Shown: positions 26,751 to 34,961, counted from the first letter of the stretch. The stretch: DNA of 64,000 nucleotides from VRUE01 sp963725085 (GCA_963725085.1 CAVRXM010000001.1:186001-250000), one strand, 5' to 3'. Numbers and translations are program-made. The notes: a model not told the origin generated them from the sequence alone.

Positions 26751-27560
26751 ATGGCTGCACAGCACACAGACGATCCCGGTGTCGCGGGCCCCGGGCCCGA
26801 TCAGGGCCTTGCCAGCGAACGAGAGCTCTGGCGCCGCTTCGCCCGCAACCGCGACCAGGCGGCTCGCGAGGAGCTCGTGCGCCGCAACATGGCGTTCGCG
26901 AAACGCCTCGCCCTTCGCTACCGCGGCGCCAGCGAGTCCCTCGACGACCTCCTCCAGGTGGCCAACATCGGGCTCCTCAATGCCGTCGATCGCTTCGATC
27001 CCGATCGCGGGATCCCGTTCACCGCCTTCGCCTCGCCGACGATCCTCGGCGAGCTCAAACGGCATTTCCGCGACCGAGTCTGGACTGTTCGGGTCCCGCG
27101 CGGCCTTCACGACCGGATGGCCGAGGTCGACAAAGCGATAACCGAGCTGACCAAGGAGCTGCAGCACTCACCGTCGGTGGCCCAGATCGCGGAGCGGCTC
27201 GAGCTCGAGATGACCGACGTGCTCGAGGTGCTCGAGGCAAACCACAACCGCCGCCCCCTCTCCCTGGACCGGCCGACCGGCGGCGACGACTCCGAGGAAG
27301 CCGCCCCCTCGGAGTGGATCGGAGCCGAGGACGAGGGCTTCGAGCTGGTCGAGGGCCGGATCGCCCTCGACGCGGCGCTCCCCTACCTCGACGAGCGCGA
27401 GCGGCTGGTGCTGCGGATGCGGTTCGTCGACGACATGACCCAATCTCAGATCGCGGAGAAGGTCGGCCACTCGCAGATGCACGTCTCGCGGATACTGCGC
27501 CGCGCCCTGTCGCGGATCCGCGAGCAGATCAAGGAGCAGGAGCAGCAGCCGCGAAGCTGA
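26751..27560 (+). CDS. RNA polymerase sigma factor, SigB/SigF/SigG type
   Basis: This 269-residue sigma-70 family protein contains region 2 (LALRYRGASESLDDLLQVAN, VDRFDPDRGIPFTAFASPTI), region 3 (QHSPSVAQIAERLELEMTDVLE) and region 4 (LDERERLVLRMRFVDDMTQS, then IAEKVGHSQMHVSRILRRAL). Region 1.1 is absent, as in group 3 stress sigmas. The start ATG 26751 is inferred; a longer frame upstream is open but atypical. The convergent anti-sigma gene overlaps its last 32 bp. With RsbW, RsbV and RsbU homologues nearby it belongs to a partner-switching stress response. Confidence 0.88.
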   Translation: MAAQHTDDPGVAGPGPDQGLASERELWRRFARNRDQAAREELVRRNMAFAKRLALRYRGASESLDDLLQVANIGLLNAVDRFDPDRGIPFTAFASPTILGELKRHFRDRVWTVRVPRGLHDRMAEVDKAITELTKELQHSPSVAQIAERLELEMTDVLEVLEANHNRRPLSLDRPTGGDDSEEAAPSEWIGAEDEGFELVEGRIALDAALPYLDERERLVLRMRFVDDMTQSQIAEKVGHSQMHVSRILRRALSRIREQIKEQEQQPRS

Positions 27561-28378
27561 TCAGCAGGTACTCGCCGTCGTCCGAGCTCTCGACGCGTGA
27601 GCTCGTCGACGAGGGCTTCCAGCGACCCGCCCATTTCCGGCACCCGCAGGTCATCGCGGATCTGCCCGGCCGCACCCGCCTCCATCGGTCCGAGTCGGAG
27701 CTGGATGCCGGCCTCGGCGTCCTCGAGCCCGAGCCTGACCCTGCCGTCGGCGAACGCCGACGGCGCCGCCGCGGCGATCGCGTCGGTGACCAGGACCGCG
27801 TCGGACATCCGGTCGACGGAGAGGTCGCGGCGGGCGGCGAGGGCGCCGACGATGCTGGCGAGCACCGGAGCCAGCAGCTCGGGGCGGTCGGCGAGCACCT
27901 CGGTCCGCGGCGAGGGGACCGGCTTGATCTCGACCGAGTCCGCGGCCGCTTCGGTGCCGCCGCCGCGAAGGGGGACCCGCATCGACACTTCGGTGCCGCG
28001 GTCGAGCCCGCCGGAGATCGCGAAGCTGCTCGACAGGGCGGCGATCAGCGACAGGCCCAGGCGCAGGCTCGGCTGGTCGACGTCGGCCTGGGGGCGGATG
28101 CCGCGGCCCTGGTCGCGGACGATGACCGTGAGCCCGTCGGCGTCTGGGTTGGCTTCGACGGTCAGCGGGCCCGGATCGCCCGCGTAGGCGTGGGCGACGA
28201 CGTTCATGCAGGCCTCGGTGACGACCGTCTTCAGGTCGGCGATGCCGGCTTCGTCCATCCCGATCTCCTCGGCCAGGCCGGCGAGCGCGTGGCGGACCAC
28301 AGCAACGTTCTCCGCTTTTGCCGGAAGCATCATCTGGAGCCCCCTGGGCTGTTCGCTGATAGTCGAGGTCACGGCCAT
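27529..28378 (-). CDS. RsbW-like anti-sigma serine kinase with extra C-terminal domain (one frameshift)
   Basis: Residues ~20-125 are a GHKL ATPase domain: LKTVVTEACMNVVAHAYAG (N box), VRDQGRGI (G1) and RLGLSLIAALSS (G2). It would bind and hold the sigma factor and phosphorylate the STAS protein. Residues ~150-270 form a second region (ADRPELLAPVLASIVGALA, SVDRMSDAVLVTDAIA) that looks like a degenerate second ATPase-type unit without the G1 box. A shift near 27590 leads to SSDDGEYLLISFAAA and a TGA at 27531-27529. It overlaps the sigma gene tail. Confidence 0.78.
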
Positions 28379-28501
28379 ACCGGAATCCCCGCTGGGGAGC
28401 TTTCCCCGGGGTGCCGAGCTTATCCGCCCGGCTCTTGCCCACGGAACTACCCAGGCTGCACGATTAGCAAACTGCGCGGTATGCGATGACAGTTGCTGCG
28501 C

Positions 28502-28507
28502 TAGGAT
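28502..28507 (+). promoter_or_regulatory. -10 box of a leaderless promoter, STAS gene
   Basis: TAGGATCGGGCCC then GTG at 28515, a 7-base spacing. The same 13 bases precede leader ORF C on the other strand at 23468-23456. Confidence 0.55.
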
Positions 28508-28514
28508 CGGGCCC

Positions 28515-28904
28515 GTGAATCCGATGCCGTTCGAGGTACAGGCGGAGGAGCTGGAGGACGGGATCCGAGTTGTCACCGTACGCGGGGAGCTCGACATGAA
28601 CACCGCCCCTGAGCTCGAGGAGAGCCTCGCGGAGGTCGTGATCGGCGAGGGCGCTCAGGTCGTGATCGACCTGACCGAATGCGACTTCATCGACTCGACC
28701 GGCATCGCCCTGATCGTGCGCGCCTGGCAGCGGCTCGACAGCGGCGGCGCCGGCGGCGGCGAGGGCAAGCTGGTTCTCTGCTGCATCAACACCCAGGTCC
28801 TGCGGCTGCTGAGGATCACCGGCGTCGAGTCCTCGATCTCGGTCCACGAGGGCCGCGATGCGGCGCTCGCGGAGCTGCGGGGCGGGGCACCGGCCAACGC
28901 CTAG
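28515..28904 (+). CDS. STAS-domain anti-sigma factor antagonist (RsbV/SpoIIAA-like)
   Basis: This 129-residue single STAS domain has VRGELDMNTAPELEESL and the phosphoacceptor segment CDFIDSTGIALIVRAW, in which the serine of DSTG is the usual RsbW target. When unphosphorylated it would capture the anti-sigma kinase and free the sigma factor. GTG 28515 is the start favoured by the leaderless promoter. It ends in a CTAG overlap with the NTF2-like gene. Confidence 0.88.
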   Translation: MNPMPFEVQAEELEDGIRVVTVRGELDMNTAPELEESLAEVVIGEGAQVVIDLTECDFIDSTGIALIVRAWQRLDSGGAGGGEGKLVLCCINTQVLRLLRITGVESSISVHEGRDAALAELRGGAPANA

Positions 28905-29305
28905 ACGACGGTCAGCTCGGCGAATCGCTCCTCGGCGGCCGAGGGGTCGGGGAAGACTTCACCGAAGACGAAGCGGCCATTACGGATGCCCCAGATCCAG
29001 GCGGCGGGCATGTCGCGGATACCGAGCTCCCTGCTGCGAACGTAGACCCGGCCGCGAACCAGGAGCTGGTCCCCGATCTGCTCGACCTCGCTCGCGGTCA
29101 CCAGCAGCTCTTCCCAGACCTGGGCGGCATCGGCGAGGTATTCGCGCAGCCCCTCGCGCCCGACGTAGGGGGCCTCGCGACCCATCTGGCCGGCGGTTTC
29201 ATAGGGGAAGAACTCCATCCCCTCGTCGCAGATCGCGACGATCCGCTCGGCGTCCCTCCGGTTGAAGGCGTTGTAGAGGCGACTCGACCAGCTCCATGTC
29301 TGCAT
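28901..29305 (-). CDS. NTF2-like/SnoaL-like protein
   Basis: This 134-residue protein reads RLYNAFNRRDAERIVAICDE at the N-terminus and ELLVTASEVEQIGDQLLVRG in the strands of a cone-shaped alpha+beta barrel, typical of SnoaL_2/NTF2-like ketosteroid-isomerase folds. ATG 29305 overlaps the stop of the SpoIIE phosphatase gene (TGATG), so it is co-translated with it. An ATG at 29297 with a one-base correction would give MELVES instead. Its role in a stress cassette is not obvious; ligand binding is possible. Confidence 0.7.
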   Translation of the reverse strand: MQTWSWSSRLYNAFNRRDAERIVAICDEGMEFFPYETAGQMGREAPYVGREGLREYLADAAQVWEELLVTASEVEQIGDQLLVRGRVYVRSRELGIRDMPAAWIWGIRNGRFVFGEVFPDPSAAEERFAELTVV

Positions 29306-30708
29306 CAACCATTGGCGACCTCGAGGTTGGGGACGTTTGCCCTGCGGCTCGAGCCGACCTCGGCCGCCGGCGCGAGCACGATCACCGCGATGTCGTCGTC
29401 GAGCGCTCCGCTCGTGAACGACTGCAGTGACCCTTCGATCCGCTGCAGGACCTGCGACGGGTCCTTCGCGCCGCGCACCTCGGCTCGCAGGCGATCCTCT
29501 CCGAAGCGCCCACTCGCTCCCTTCGCCTCGAAGACCCCGTCGGTGACGACAACCAACTGCTGACCGGGCTCGAGCGCGCAGTGGGAAACCGACCAGCGGG
29601 CGTCGGCGAAGGCCCCGAGGACGGGGTCGGCGTCGCTCACCTCCGCCACCTGCTCGCCGTCGATCAGCAGCGGCAGGGGATGGCCGGCGACAGCCAGCCT
29701 GACCGGACGCGCCGGGTCCTCGCTGAGCGCAAGGGCGACGACGCTGCAGAGGGAGGAGTCGCCGCGCGCGAACAGGGCGCGGTTGAGCGTCTCCAGAGCC
29801 TGGACGGGGTCGCCGGTAAGCGAGGCGGCGGTGCGCAGGGTGTAGCGGGCGACAGCCGTCAGCGAGGCGGCGCGGGCGCCGCGGCCGGTGACGTCTCCGA
29901 TGACCAGCATCCAGCCGTCGGCGACGCGGAATACGTCGTAGAAGTCGCCCCCGACCTCGTTCTCGGTGCCCGCCGGCCGGTACATCGCCGCGACCGACCA
30001 GCCGGGGATGTTCGGCAGCGGCGGCGGCAGCAGGCCACGTTGCAGGGCTTCGGCTATCTCGGCGCGTGCTTGCTCGGCGCGCTCGAGGTCCGCGAACAGG
30101 CCGCAGTTGTCGAGCGCGAGAGCGACCCGGCCGGAGAGCACCCAGGCGAAATGGGCGTCCTCGCCTCGGTAGCCGCGGCCGGACCAGGCGACGGCGAGAG
30201 TCAGGGTCCCGGTGACCCTGCCGCGGGCGTTGAGGGCCACCGTGATCGCCGAGCGGCTCTTCAGGCCACGCAGGAACTCGAGGTCCTCGGGGCCGTCGGC
30301 GAGGCCCTCGAGGTCGCGGTCCGTCATCCGCTCGTAGAAGCGTGGCGTCAGCGAGGTCCCGTGGTCGCCCTCGATCATCCGCCTCGGAATCGATGGCCGG
30401 CGGGCCGCCAGGCCCTCCTCGACACCGGGGTCGCCGCCGGGCGCGACCCGCAGCCCCGCCCGCCGAACCTCCCCGTCCTCGTCGATCAGGTCGATCATGC
30501 AGAAGTCGGCGAACTCGGGCACGAGGATGTCGCAGATCGCCTCGATCGTTTCCTCGAGCGAGCCGCCGGCGTCGGAGACGGCCGCCGTTTCGCTCAGGAT
30601 CCGGTAGCGGCGCCGGGCCTCGCGCTCGCGGCTGAACAGCACCCACAGCGTCGCGCCCAGCGCGAAAAGCGCGAGTACCACCGCAACCGCCTCGACGATT
30701 CCCCCCAA
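29305..30708 (-). CDS. PP2C/SpoIIE-type serine phosphatase with GAF domain (RsbU-like)
   Basis: Intact, 467 residues. Residues 5-27 are one membrane helix (VAVVLALFALGATLWVLF). A GAF-like sensor spans ~50-190 (FADFCMIDLIDEDGE, SRSAITVALNARGRVTGTL). The C-terminal SpoIIE phosphatase domain carries EVGGDFYDVF, VIGDVTGRGARAA, VTDGVFEAKG and the metal-binding DDDIAVIVL. It would dephosphorylate the STAS protein at the membrane on sensing a signal. The start as read is TTG 30708. The NTF2-like gene follows with overlap. Confidence 0.87.
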   Translation of the reverse strand: MGGIVEAVAVVLALFALGATLWVLFSREREARRRYRILSETAAVSDAGGSLEETIEAICDILVPEFADFCMIDLIDEDGEVRRAGLRVAPGGDPGVEEGLAARRPSIPRRMIEGDHGTSLTPRFYERMTDRDLEGLADGPEDLEFLRGLKSRSAITVALNARGRVTGTLTLAVAWSGRGYRGEDAHFAWVLSGRVALALDNCGLFADLERAEQARAEIAEALQRGLLPPPLPNIPGWSVAAMYRPAGTENEVGGDFYDVFRVADGWMLVIGDVTGRGARAASLTAVARYTLRTAASLTGDPVQALETLNRALFARGDSSLCSVVALALSEDPARPVRLAVAGHPLPLLIDGEQVAEVSDADPVLGAFADARWSVSHCALEPGQQLVVVTDGVFEAKGASGRFGEDRLRAEVRGAKDPSQVLQRIEGSLQSFTSGALDDDIAVIVLAPAAEVGSSRRANVPNLEVANG

Positions 30709-30779
30709 CTTCGCAACCTCGCCCTTCTATTCGAACGCTACCTAAAAACTAGTATGACCGATGCCGACCAGATGTCCAG

Positions 30780-31083
30780 TCAGGGGAGCAGGCTGCGCGG
30801 CCACAGGCCCCTCGCGCGGACGGCGTTCAGCTCGGCGCTGAGGACCGTGAGCATCGCTCCCAGGTGGACCCAGGCAACACCAGCCCGATCAGCCCGGCCG
30901 GTCTCCGCGGGGGACCCCCCAGATCCGGTCCAGGGCTTCGCCCGTCGCGAGGACGACCCCGAGGCCGGCCCAGGCGATCAGGGCGGTGAGGTTGCCGCCC
31001 TCGTCCTCGCCGAACTTCCTGCCGACGGCGACGGGGATTGCCAGCGCCGGGTGACGCTGCTGGAAATCGTCGAGCGCCCGGAC
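30780..31083 (-). pseudogene. Remnant of a YihY/BrkB-family membrane protein
   Basis: The minus strand retains three separated parts of a YihY protein joined together: an N-terminal piece (RHPALAIPVAVGRKFGEDEG, then NLTALIAWAG), a middle piece (GEALDRIWGVPRGDRPG) and the C-terminal end (LGAMLTVLSAELNAVRARGL, then WPRSLLP and TGA at 30782-30780). About two thirds of the ~300-residue protein, with most membrane helices, is missing. Loss of whole internal segments marks real decay, unlike the single-base shifts elsewhere. Confidence 0.6.
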
Positions 31084-31093
31084 ACCGCGCAGG

Positions 31094-31603
31094 CTAGGCG
31101 ATCCCCTCGATCTCGTACTCGCGCAGGAATCCCTCGAACAGGCGACGGTGGCCCTGCTCGTCGTGGAGGATCGCGATCACCATGTCCTGGGTCACCGGGT
31201 CGACGCCATCGGTCTCCTCGATGATTCGGGTGTAGTGCTCGATCGCCCCGGTCTCGGCCTTGATCACCCCGCGGATGACATGGACGATGTCGGTCTGCTC
31301 CTCCGGCGGCTGCAGGAAGGGCTGTTCGGCCGCGAAGTCCTCGGAGCCAGGCACGACTCCGTAGAGCTCCTTGATCCGCTCGGCGAACTGGCGGGCGTGG
31401 CCGAGCTCCTCTTCGACGTCTTCACGGAGGGACTCCTTCACCTCCTGCGCCCGCACGCCGTCGAGGTTCACCGAGGCGGCGATATAGCTCATCACGGTCT
31501 CGAGCTCCATCCAGTAGGCCTTGCGTAGAAGCTCGACGACGCCCTCGCGAGCCTCGAGGTTGGCGCTGTCGAAGATGCCCTTGCTGGGCGCCGAAGCCTC
31601 CAT
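31094..31603 (-). CDS. Ferritin-like (bacterioferritin/Dps-type) protein
   Basis: This 169-residue four-helix protein has the di-iron ligands in order: Glu in YWMELETVMSY, Glu-Glu-x-x-His in VEEELGHARQFAERI, Glu in IKAETGAIEHYTRII, and Asp-Glu-x-x-His in HDEQGHRRLFEGFL. It probably stores iron or protects against peroxide. AAAGGAG precedes the ATG at 31603. It lies next to the stress cassette and would fit its regulon, but no SigB-type promoter was seen in front. Confidence 0.8.
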   Translation of the reverse strand: MEASAPSKGIFDSANLEAREGVVELLRKAYWMELETVMSYIAASVNLDGVRAQEVKESLREDVEEELGHARQFAERIKELYGVVPGSEDFAAEQPFLQPPEEQTDIVHVIRGVIKAETGAIEHYTRIIEETDGVDPVTQDMVIAILHDEQGHRRLFEGFLREYEIEGIA

Positions 31604-31644
31604 CGCGGTCACTCCTTTCGATTGCCTGGCAGTCAGGGTACGAG

Positions 31645-32791
31645 CTACCCGATGGGGGCCGCGGGCAATCGCTGTTCCCAACCGAAGGGGCCTGGTTCGA
31701 ACTCCGCTCGCGGCACCGTTTCGGCGTCCCCTCCGGTCCAGGCGTTGAAGCGGTACCAGGCGGGCTTCGCTTCCCGGTTGTCGGTCAGAAGGCCGGCCGA
31801 GTCGCAGAACTGGCAGGTCGGCCCCTTCGCGTCGGCCCAGGAGAACCACCAGACGCCTCCGATCCGCCAGCTGTAGCGGTGGCGCGAGAGCATCGAGAAG
31901 GCGAGGCTGAGCTGATCGGCCTGGCCGTACAGGCCCCGCTCCCAGCGCGACTCGTAGCTGTCGGAGCCCCAGCCGAGCTCGGTCACGTAGATCGGCGTCG
32001 AGGCATCGTTGTGGACGGCCATGACCCGGCGCAGGTTTTCGATCTGGCCGCGCATCGCGGCGGCGCCGGCGACGTACGGGTGCAGCCCGATGCCGTCGAA
32101 CCACCGCTTTACGCCGCGGGTCCGGTAGAGACGGGAGAGGAACGTGCCGGGCTGCAGGTTCGGGGGGACCTGCAGCGGCCGGCCGAAGAGGCCGCCGAGG
32201 ATCACCTTCGACCCGGGCTCGACCCGGTGCAGGACCTGCCCGGCGGCGCGGAGGACGTTCGCGAAGCCCTCAGGGTCGGCGCTGCCGAAGGTGACGATGT
32301 TCGGCTCGTTCCAGATCTCCCATCTGCGGATCGGCTCCGGCGTCAGTTCGGGATTCTCTTCCCAGAACTCCCCGGAGGGGCCATAGCGAAGCGCAGCCCG
32401 GCGCAGGAACGACTTCCAGGCGCTTAGCTCACGCGGCGTCTCCGGTTCGACCCCAGGCGATTCGGAGAGCCATGGCGGCGTGCCCCAGACGAACGGAAAG
32501 ACGGACAGGCCGTGGTCGGCCGCCAGTTCGACCCCGTGGTCGAAGGACGACCAGTCGGGATCCTTTGCGCCCGGGCTGACCGGCTCGACCTGCGACCAGG
32601 AGAGCGGCAGCCGCACGCTGGCGACGTCGGCCTCGGCCATCAATTCGAGGTCGGAGTCCGAGGGCACCGATTGCGGCGAGATGCCGACGAAGCCCTGCCG
32701 GGGCGCGGCCGGCGGCGACCGTCGCCGGGGTTGCGAGCAGCACCAGCGCCATCGCGAGGGCGATCGTGGCCAGGCTTGCTGTGCGGTTCAT
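31645..32791 (-). CDS. Secreted glycoside hydrolase, clan-A TIM barrel (frameshifted near N-terminus)
   Basis: A signal peptide (MNRTASLATIALAMALVLL, ending TPATVAA) starts at ATG 32791. After a shift near 32695 the mature enzyme reads GFVGISPQ, VASVRLPLSWSQVEPVSPG, RRWEIWNEPNIVTF (acid/base Glu in WNEP), FDGIGLHPYVAGA and IYVTELGWGSDSYES (nucleophile Glu). The two glutamates at strands 4 and 7 are clan GH-A hallmarks, near GH5/GH39. About 380 residues, exported. The glycan substrate is unknown. Confidence 0.8.
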
Positions 32792-32883
32792 GTCTCGGAC
32801 GTAACCCCCGGTAGCTTCAAAGTAGCGACCGGGGGGCCCGCAACGTCCCGTCGGCTGCCCCTCTGAGATAATCCGCCCCCTCT

Positions 32884-32957
32884 CGGGGCGTGGCGCAGCC
32901 TGGTAGCGCGCACCGTTCGGGTCGGTGAGGTCCCCGGTTCAAATCCGGGCGCCCCGA
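32884..32957 (+). tRNA. tRNA-Pro (anticodon CGG)
   Basis: The cloverleaf is complete: acceptor CGGGGCG/CGCCCCG, D stem GCGC/GCGC, anticodon stem CACCG/CGGTG around loop TTCGGGT (anticodon CGG at 32918-32920), variable AGGTC, T stem CCCGG/CCGGG with loop TTCAAAT, and discriminator A at 32957. The CCA end is not encoded. CCG is a frequent proline codon in this GC-rich genome. Confidence 0.97.
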
Positions 32958-32972
32958 TGTGGCAAGGAAGCG

Positions 32973-33371
32973 ATGACGTTCTATCCCGCAATCCGGTATC
33001 GCGATCCCGACGCGGCGATCGAGTGGCTGAGCAGGGCGTTCGGGCTCTCCGAGCGAGCGGTCCACCGCGACGACTCCGGCAATGTGATGCACGCCGAGCT
33101 GGAGCTGGGCGACGGGATGATCATGCTCGGGCAGTCCGATCCGGCGGGCTGGATGGGCGGCAGCGAGCCGCAGCCCCTCGCATCGACGGTGAGTCTCTAC
33201 GTCGTCGTCGAGGACCCCGACGCCCATCACGACCGGGCCGTCGCGGCGGGCGCGACGATCGTCCGGGAGCTGACCGACCAGAGCTATGGCTCTCGCGAGT
33301 ACAGCGCCCGCGACGTCGAGGGGAACCTCTGGTCGTTCGGCACCTACGACCCTGCCGCCTCGGAGGGCTGA
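32973..33371 (+). CDS. VOC-family (glyoxalase/bleomycin resistance-like) protein
   Basis: This 132-residue protein starts FYPAIRYRDPDAAIEWLSRA, then FGLSERAVHRD and VMHAELELGDGMIMLG, and ends with YSARDVEGNLWSFGTY, the two beta-alpha-beta-beta-beta units of a VOC domain of the PhnB/YP_ type. AAGGAAG lies 4 bases before ATG 32973, which also clears the tRNA end. A metal site is possible (His and Glu in MHAELELG). The GrpB gene follows with no gap. Substrate unknown. Confidence 0.8.
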   Translation: MTFYPAIRYRDPDAAIEWLSRAFGLSERAVHRDDSGNVMHAELELGDGMIMLGQSDPAGWMGGSEPQPLASTVSLYVVVEDPDAHHDRAVAAGATIVRELTDQSYGSREYSARDVEGNLWSFGTYDPAASEG

Positions 33372-33884
33372 GTGAGCGATGAGGGGGGCGCCGACGAGCC
33401 GATCCGGCTGGTCCCATACGACCCCGGATGGCCGGCGCGGTTCGAGAGCGAGCGGACCCTCCTCGAGGGCGCGATCGGGAGCTGGGCCGTGGGCGGCATC
33501 CACCACGTCGGCAGCACCGCCGTCCCCGGCCTTGCGGCAAAGCCGGTGATCGACATCCTCGTCGGCGTCGACGACCTGGCCGGCGCTCGGGCCTGCTTCG
33601 AGCCGCTGGCGGAGCTCGAATACCTCTACGCGCCGTATCTCCCTGATCAGATGCACTGGTTCTGCAAGCCGGACCCCCGGCGACGGACGCACCACCTGCA
33701 TCTGGTTCCGGAGGGGAGCGCCCGCTTCCTCGATGAGCTCGCATTTCGCGACCTCCTCCGCGGGGATCCCGGGGCGGCGACGGACTACGGGGCACTCAAG
33801 GGCCGGCTGGCGAGGGAATTCGAGCACGACCGTGAGCGATACACCGAGGCAAAGGCCGGGTTCATCGCCCGCGCGCTCAGCTGA
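33372..33884 (+). CDS. GrpB family protein (UPF0157)
   Basis: This 170-residue protein has VPYDPGWPARFESER, HHVGSTAVPGLAAKPVIDIL and HHLHLVPEGS, the signature blocks of the GrpB nucleotidyltransferase-like family. GTG 33372 directly follows the VOC stop codon, so the pair is an operon. Function of stand-alone GrpB is not established. Its 3' end overlaps the convergent DsbA-like gene by 8 bp. Confidence 0.88.
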   Translation: MSDEGGADEPIRLVPYDPGWPARFESERTLLEGAIGSWAVGGIHHVGSTAVPGLAAKPVIDILVGVDDLAGARACFEPLAELEYLYAPYLPDQMHWFCKPDPRRRTHHLHLVPEGSARFLDELAFRDLLRGDPGAATDYGALKGRLAREFEHDRERYTEAKAGFIARALS

Positions 33885-34602
33885 CCGCTTCGATCGCCCG
33901 TTCGACGCGGCCAAGGCCGGGCCCGTCCTGGAGCGTCCGGGTCCCGTTCGGGCCGGTCACGATCGCCCCCAGCCCGGTCCGGATCCCGAGGTCGGTGCCG
34001 AGCTGCTCGTAGCCCTTGAGCCGGGTCGTGATCGCGCCGTCCGAGCCCCCCTCGCTGTCGAGGTAGTCGCGCCATTCTTCGATTTCCAGCTCGCCTATCG
34101 AGCCGGCCAGGGATTCGAGGAAGTCTTCGTCGATGCCGAACTTTTCGGCTTCGTCCTGGTTGCGGAAGAAGAGATAGGTGTACTGCCACCCGTAGCCCTG
34201 CTGGGCGGCGGCCTCGGCTCCGTAGAAGCCGAGCTCGAGTTCGTTCTCGGCGACCGAGTAGTGGCGCATCAGGAGCTTCACGTTGCCGGGGCGGGCGAAG
34301 CCTTCGGTCAGCGCGGGAACGATCCCGAGGAAGTCCGCGCGGCAGGTCGAGCACTGCATGTCGGTGAAGATCTGGATCGAGACCGGGGCGTCGGAGGACC
34401 CGAGGCGGTCGCCTTCCTGCGGCACGCCACCGAAGATCTCCTGCGCTTCCTCGATCCCGGCAACCTTGACCACATCGCGCCCCGCCTCCCGGGTCGCGGC
34501 CTGGACCGCGGCGTAGCCGAGCGCGAGGACGGTGAGAGCGAGGATCGCAATCACGAACAGGCGCCCGCGGCGAGGGATAGGCGTCGCGGCTGCTTCCGAC
34601 AT
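33877..34602 (-). CDS. Membrane-anchored DsbA-like thioredoxin-fold protein
   Basis: This 241-residue protein has an N-terminal membrane anchor (LFVIAILALTVLALGYAAV, residues ~15-33) and an extracytoplasmic thioredoxin fold. The redox site is FTDMQCSTCRADFLG (CxxC). The helical insert and the later VTGPNGTRTLQDGPG replace the canonical cis-Pro strand. It probably forms or shuffles disulfides outside the membrane. GATAAT lies 6 bases before ATG 34602, so this too may be leaderless. Confidence 0.78.
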   Translation of the reverse strand: MSEAAATPIPRRGRLFVIAILALTVLALGYAAVQAATREAGRDVVKVAGIEEAQEIFGGVPQEGDRLGSSDAPVSIQIFTDMQCSTCRADFLGIVPALTEGFARPGNVKLLMRHYSVAENELELGFYGAEAAAQQGYGWQYTYLFFRNQDEAEKFGIDEDFLESLAGSIGELEIEEWRDYLDSEGGSDGAITTRLKGYEQLGTDLGIRTGLGAIVTGPNGTRTLQDGPGLGRVERAIEAVS

Positions 34603-34608
34603 AGCTGC

Positions 34609-34614
34609 ATTATC
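34609..34614 (-). promoter_or_regulatory. -10 box of a leaderless promoter, DsbA-like gene
   Basis: On the minus strand GATAAT is followed by GCAGCT and the ATG at 34602, a 6-base spacing. Confidence 0.4.
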
Positions 34615-34682
34615 GCGATCGGGAAATGTCGCCCGCCCCTCGCCCGGGCCAGGCACAACCACCGCAATTTGCGGCGAATCGG

Positions 34683-34711
34683 TTGACACGTCCGGCCTCC
34701 AGGGTAAGTAT
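34683..34711 (+). promoter_or_regulatory. Strong sigma-A-type promoter for the small IF2N-like gene
   Basis: A perfect TTGACA (34683-34688) is 17 bases from AAGTAT (34706-34711). A GGGAGG ribosome-binding site (34736-34741) precedes GTG 34748. A small palindrome, CCGCAATTTGCGG (34662-34674), lies just upstream of the -35. This is the most canonical promoter in the window. Confidence 0.6.
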
Positions 34712-34747
34712 CTGGCTACCTCGATTCAGCGACCTGGGAGGTCTGCC

Positions 34748-34939
34748 GTGGCAAATCACCTCACTCCGTCGGAGCTTGCCGAAGAGATGCACATGAAACG
34801 GCAGGAGGTGATCGGCAAATGCGTGGAGATGGGGGTCCCGATATTCCACGGCAGGATCGACAAATCTCTCTTCGAGACCTCGTTGAAGCATTCGCTCGCG
34901 ATCGCGACGAGCCCGCAGCGCCGCGCCTCGGCTGCCTAG
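34748..34939 (+). CDS. Small protein resembling the IF-2 N-terminal (IF2_N) domain
   Basis: Sixty-three residues: VANHLTPSELAEEMHMKRQE, then VIGKCVEMGVPIFHGRIDKS and a short basic tail. The pattern ELAxEMxxxxxEVIxKxxEMGVxxxxxxID matches the helical IF2_N module found at the start of translation initiation factor 2 and in some nucleic-acid-binding proteins, and also fits a small helix-turn-helix. It stands alone here. It has a consensus promoter and ribosome-binding site, so it is probably well expressed. Function unknown. Confidence 0.65.
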   Translation: MANHLTPSELAEEMHMKRQEVIGKCVEMGVPIFHGRIDKSLFETSLKHSLAIATSPQRRASAA

Positions 34940-34961
34940 AGATCAGCTTTCGCGCTTGAAC

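Noticed and set aside
32384..32404. A fifth leader-ORF copy (GCGAAGCGCAGCCCGGCGC)
   Set aside because: It shares only a short GC-rich stretch, lies inside the glycoside hydrolase gene and has no leader frame.
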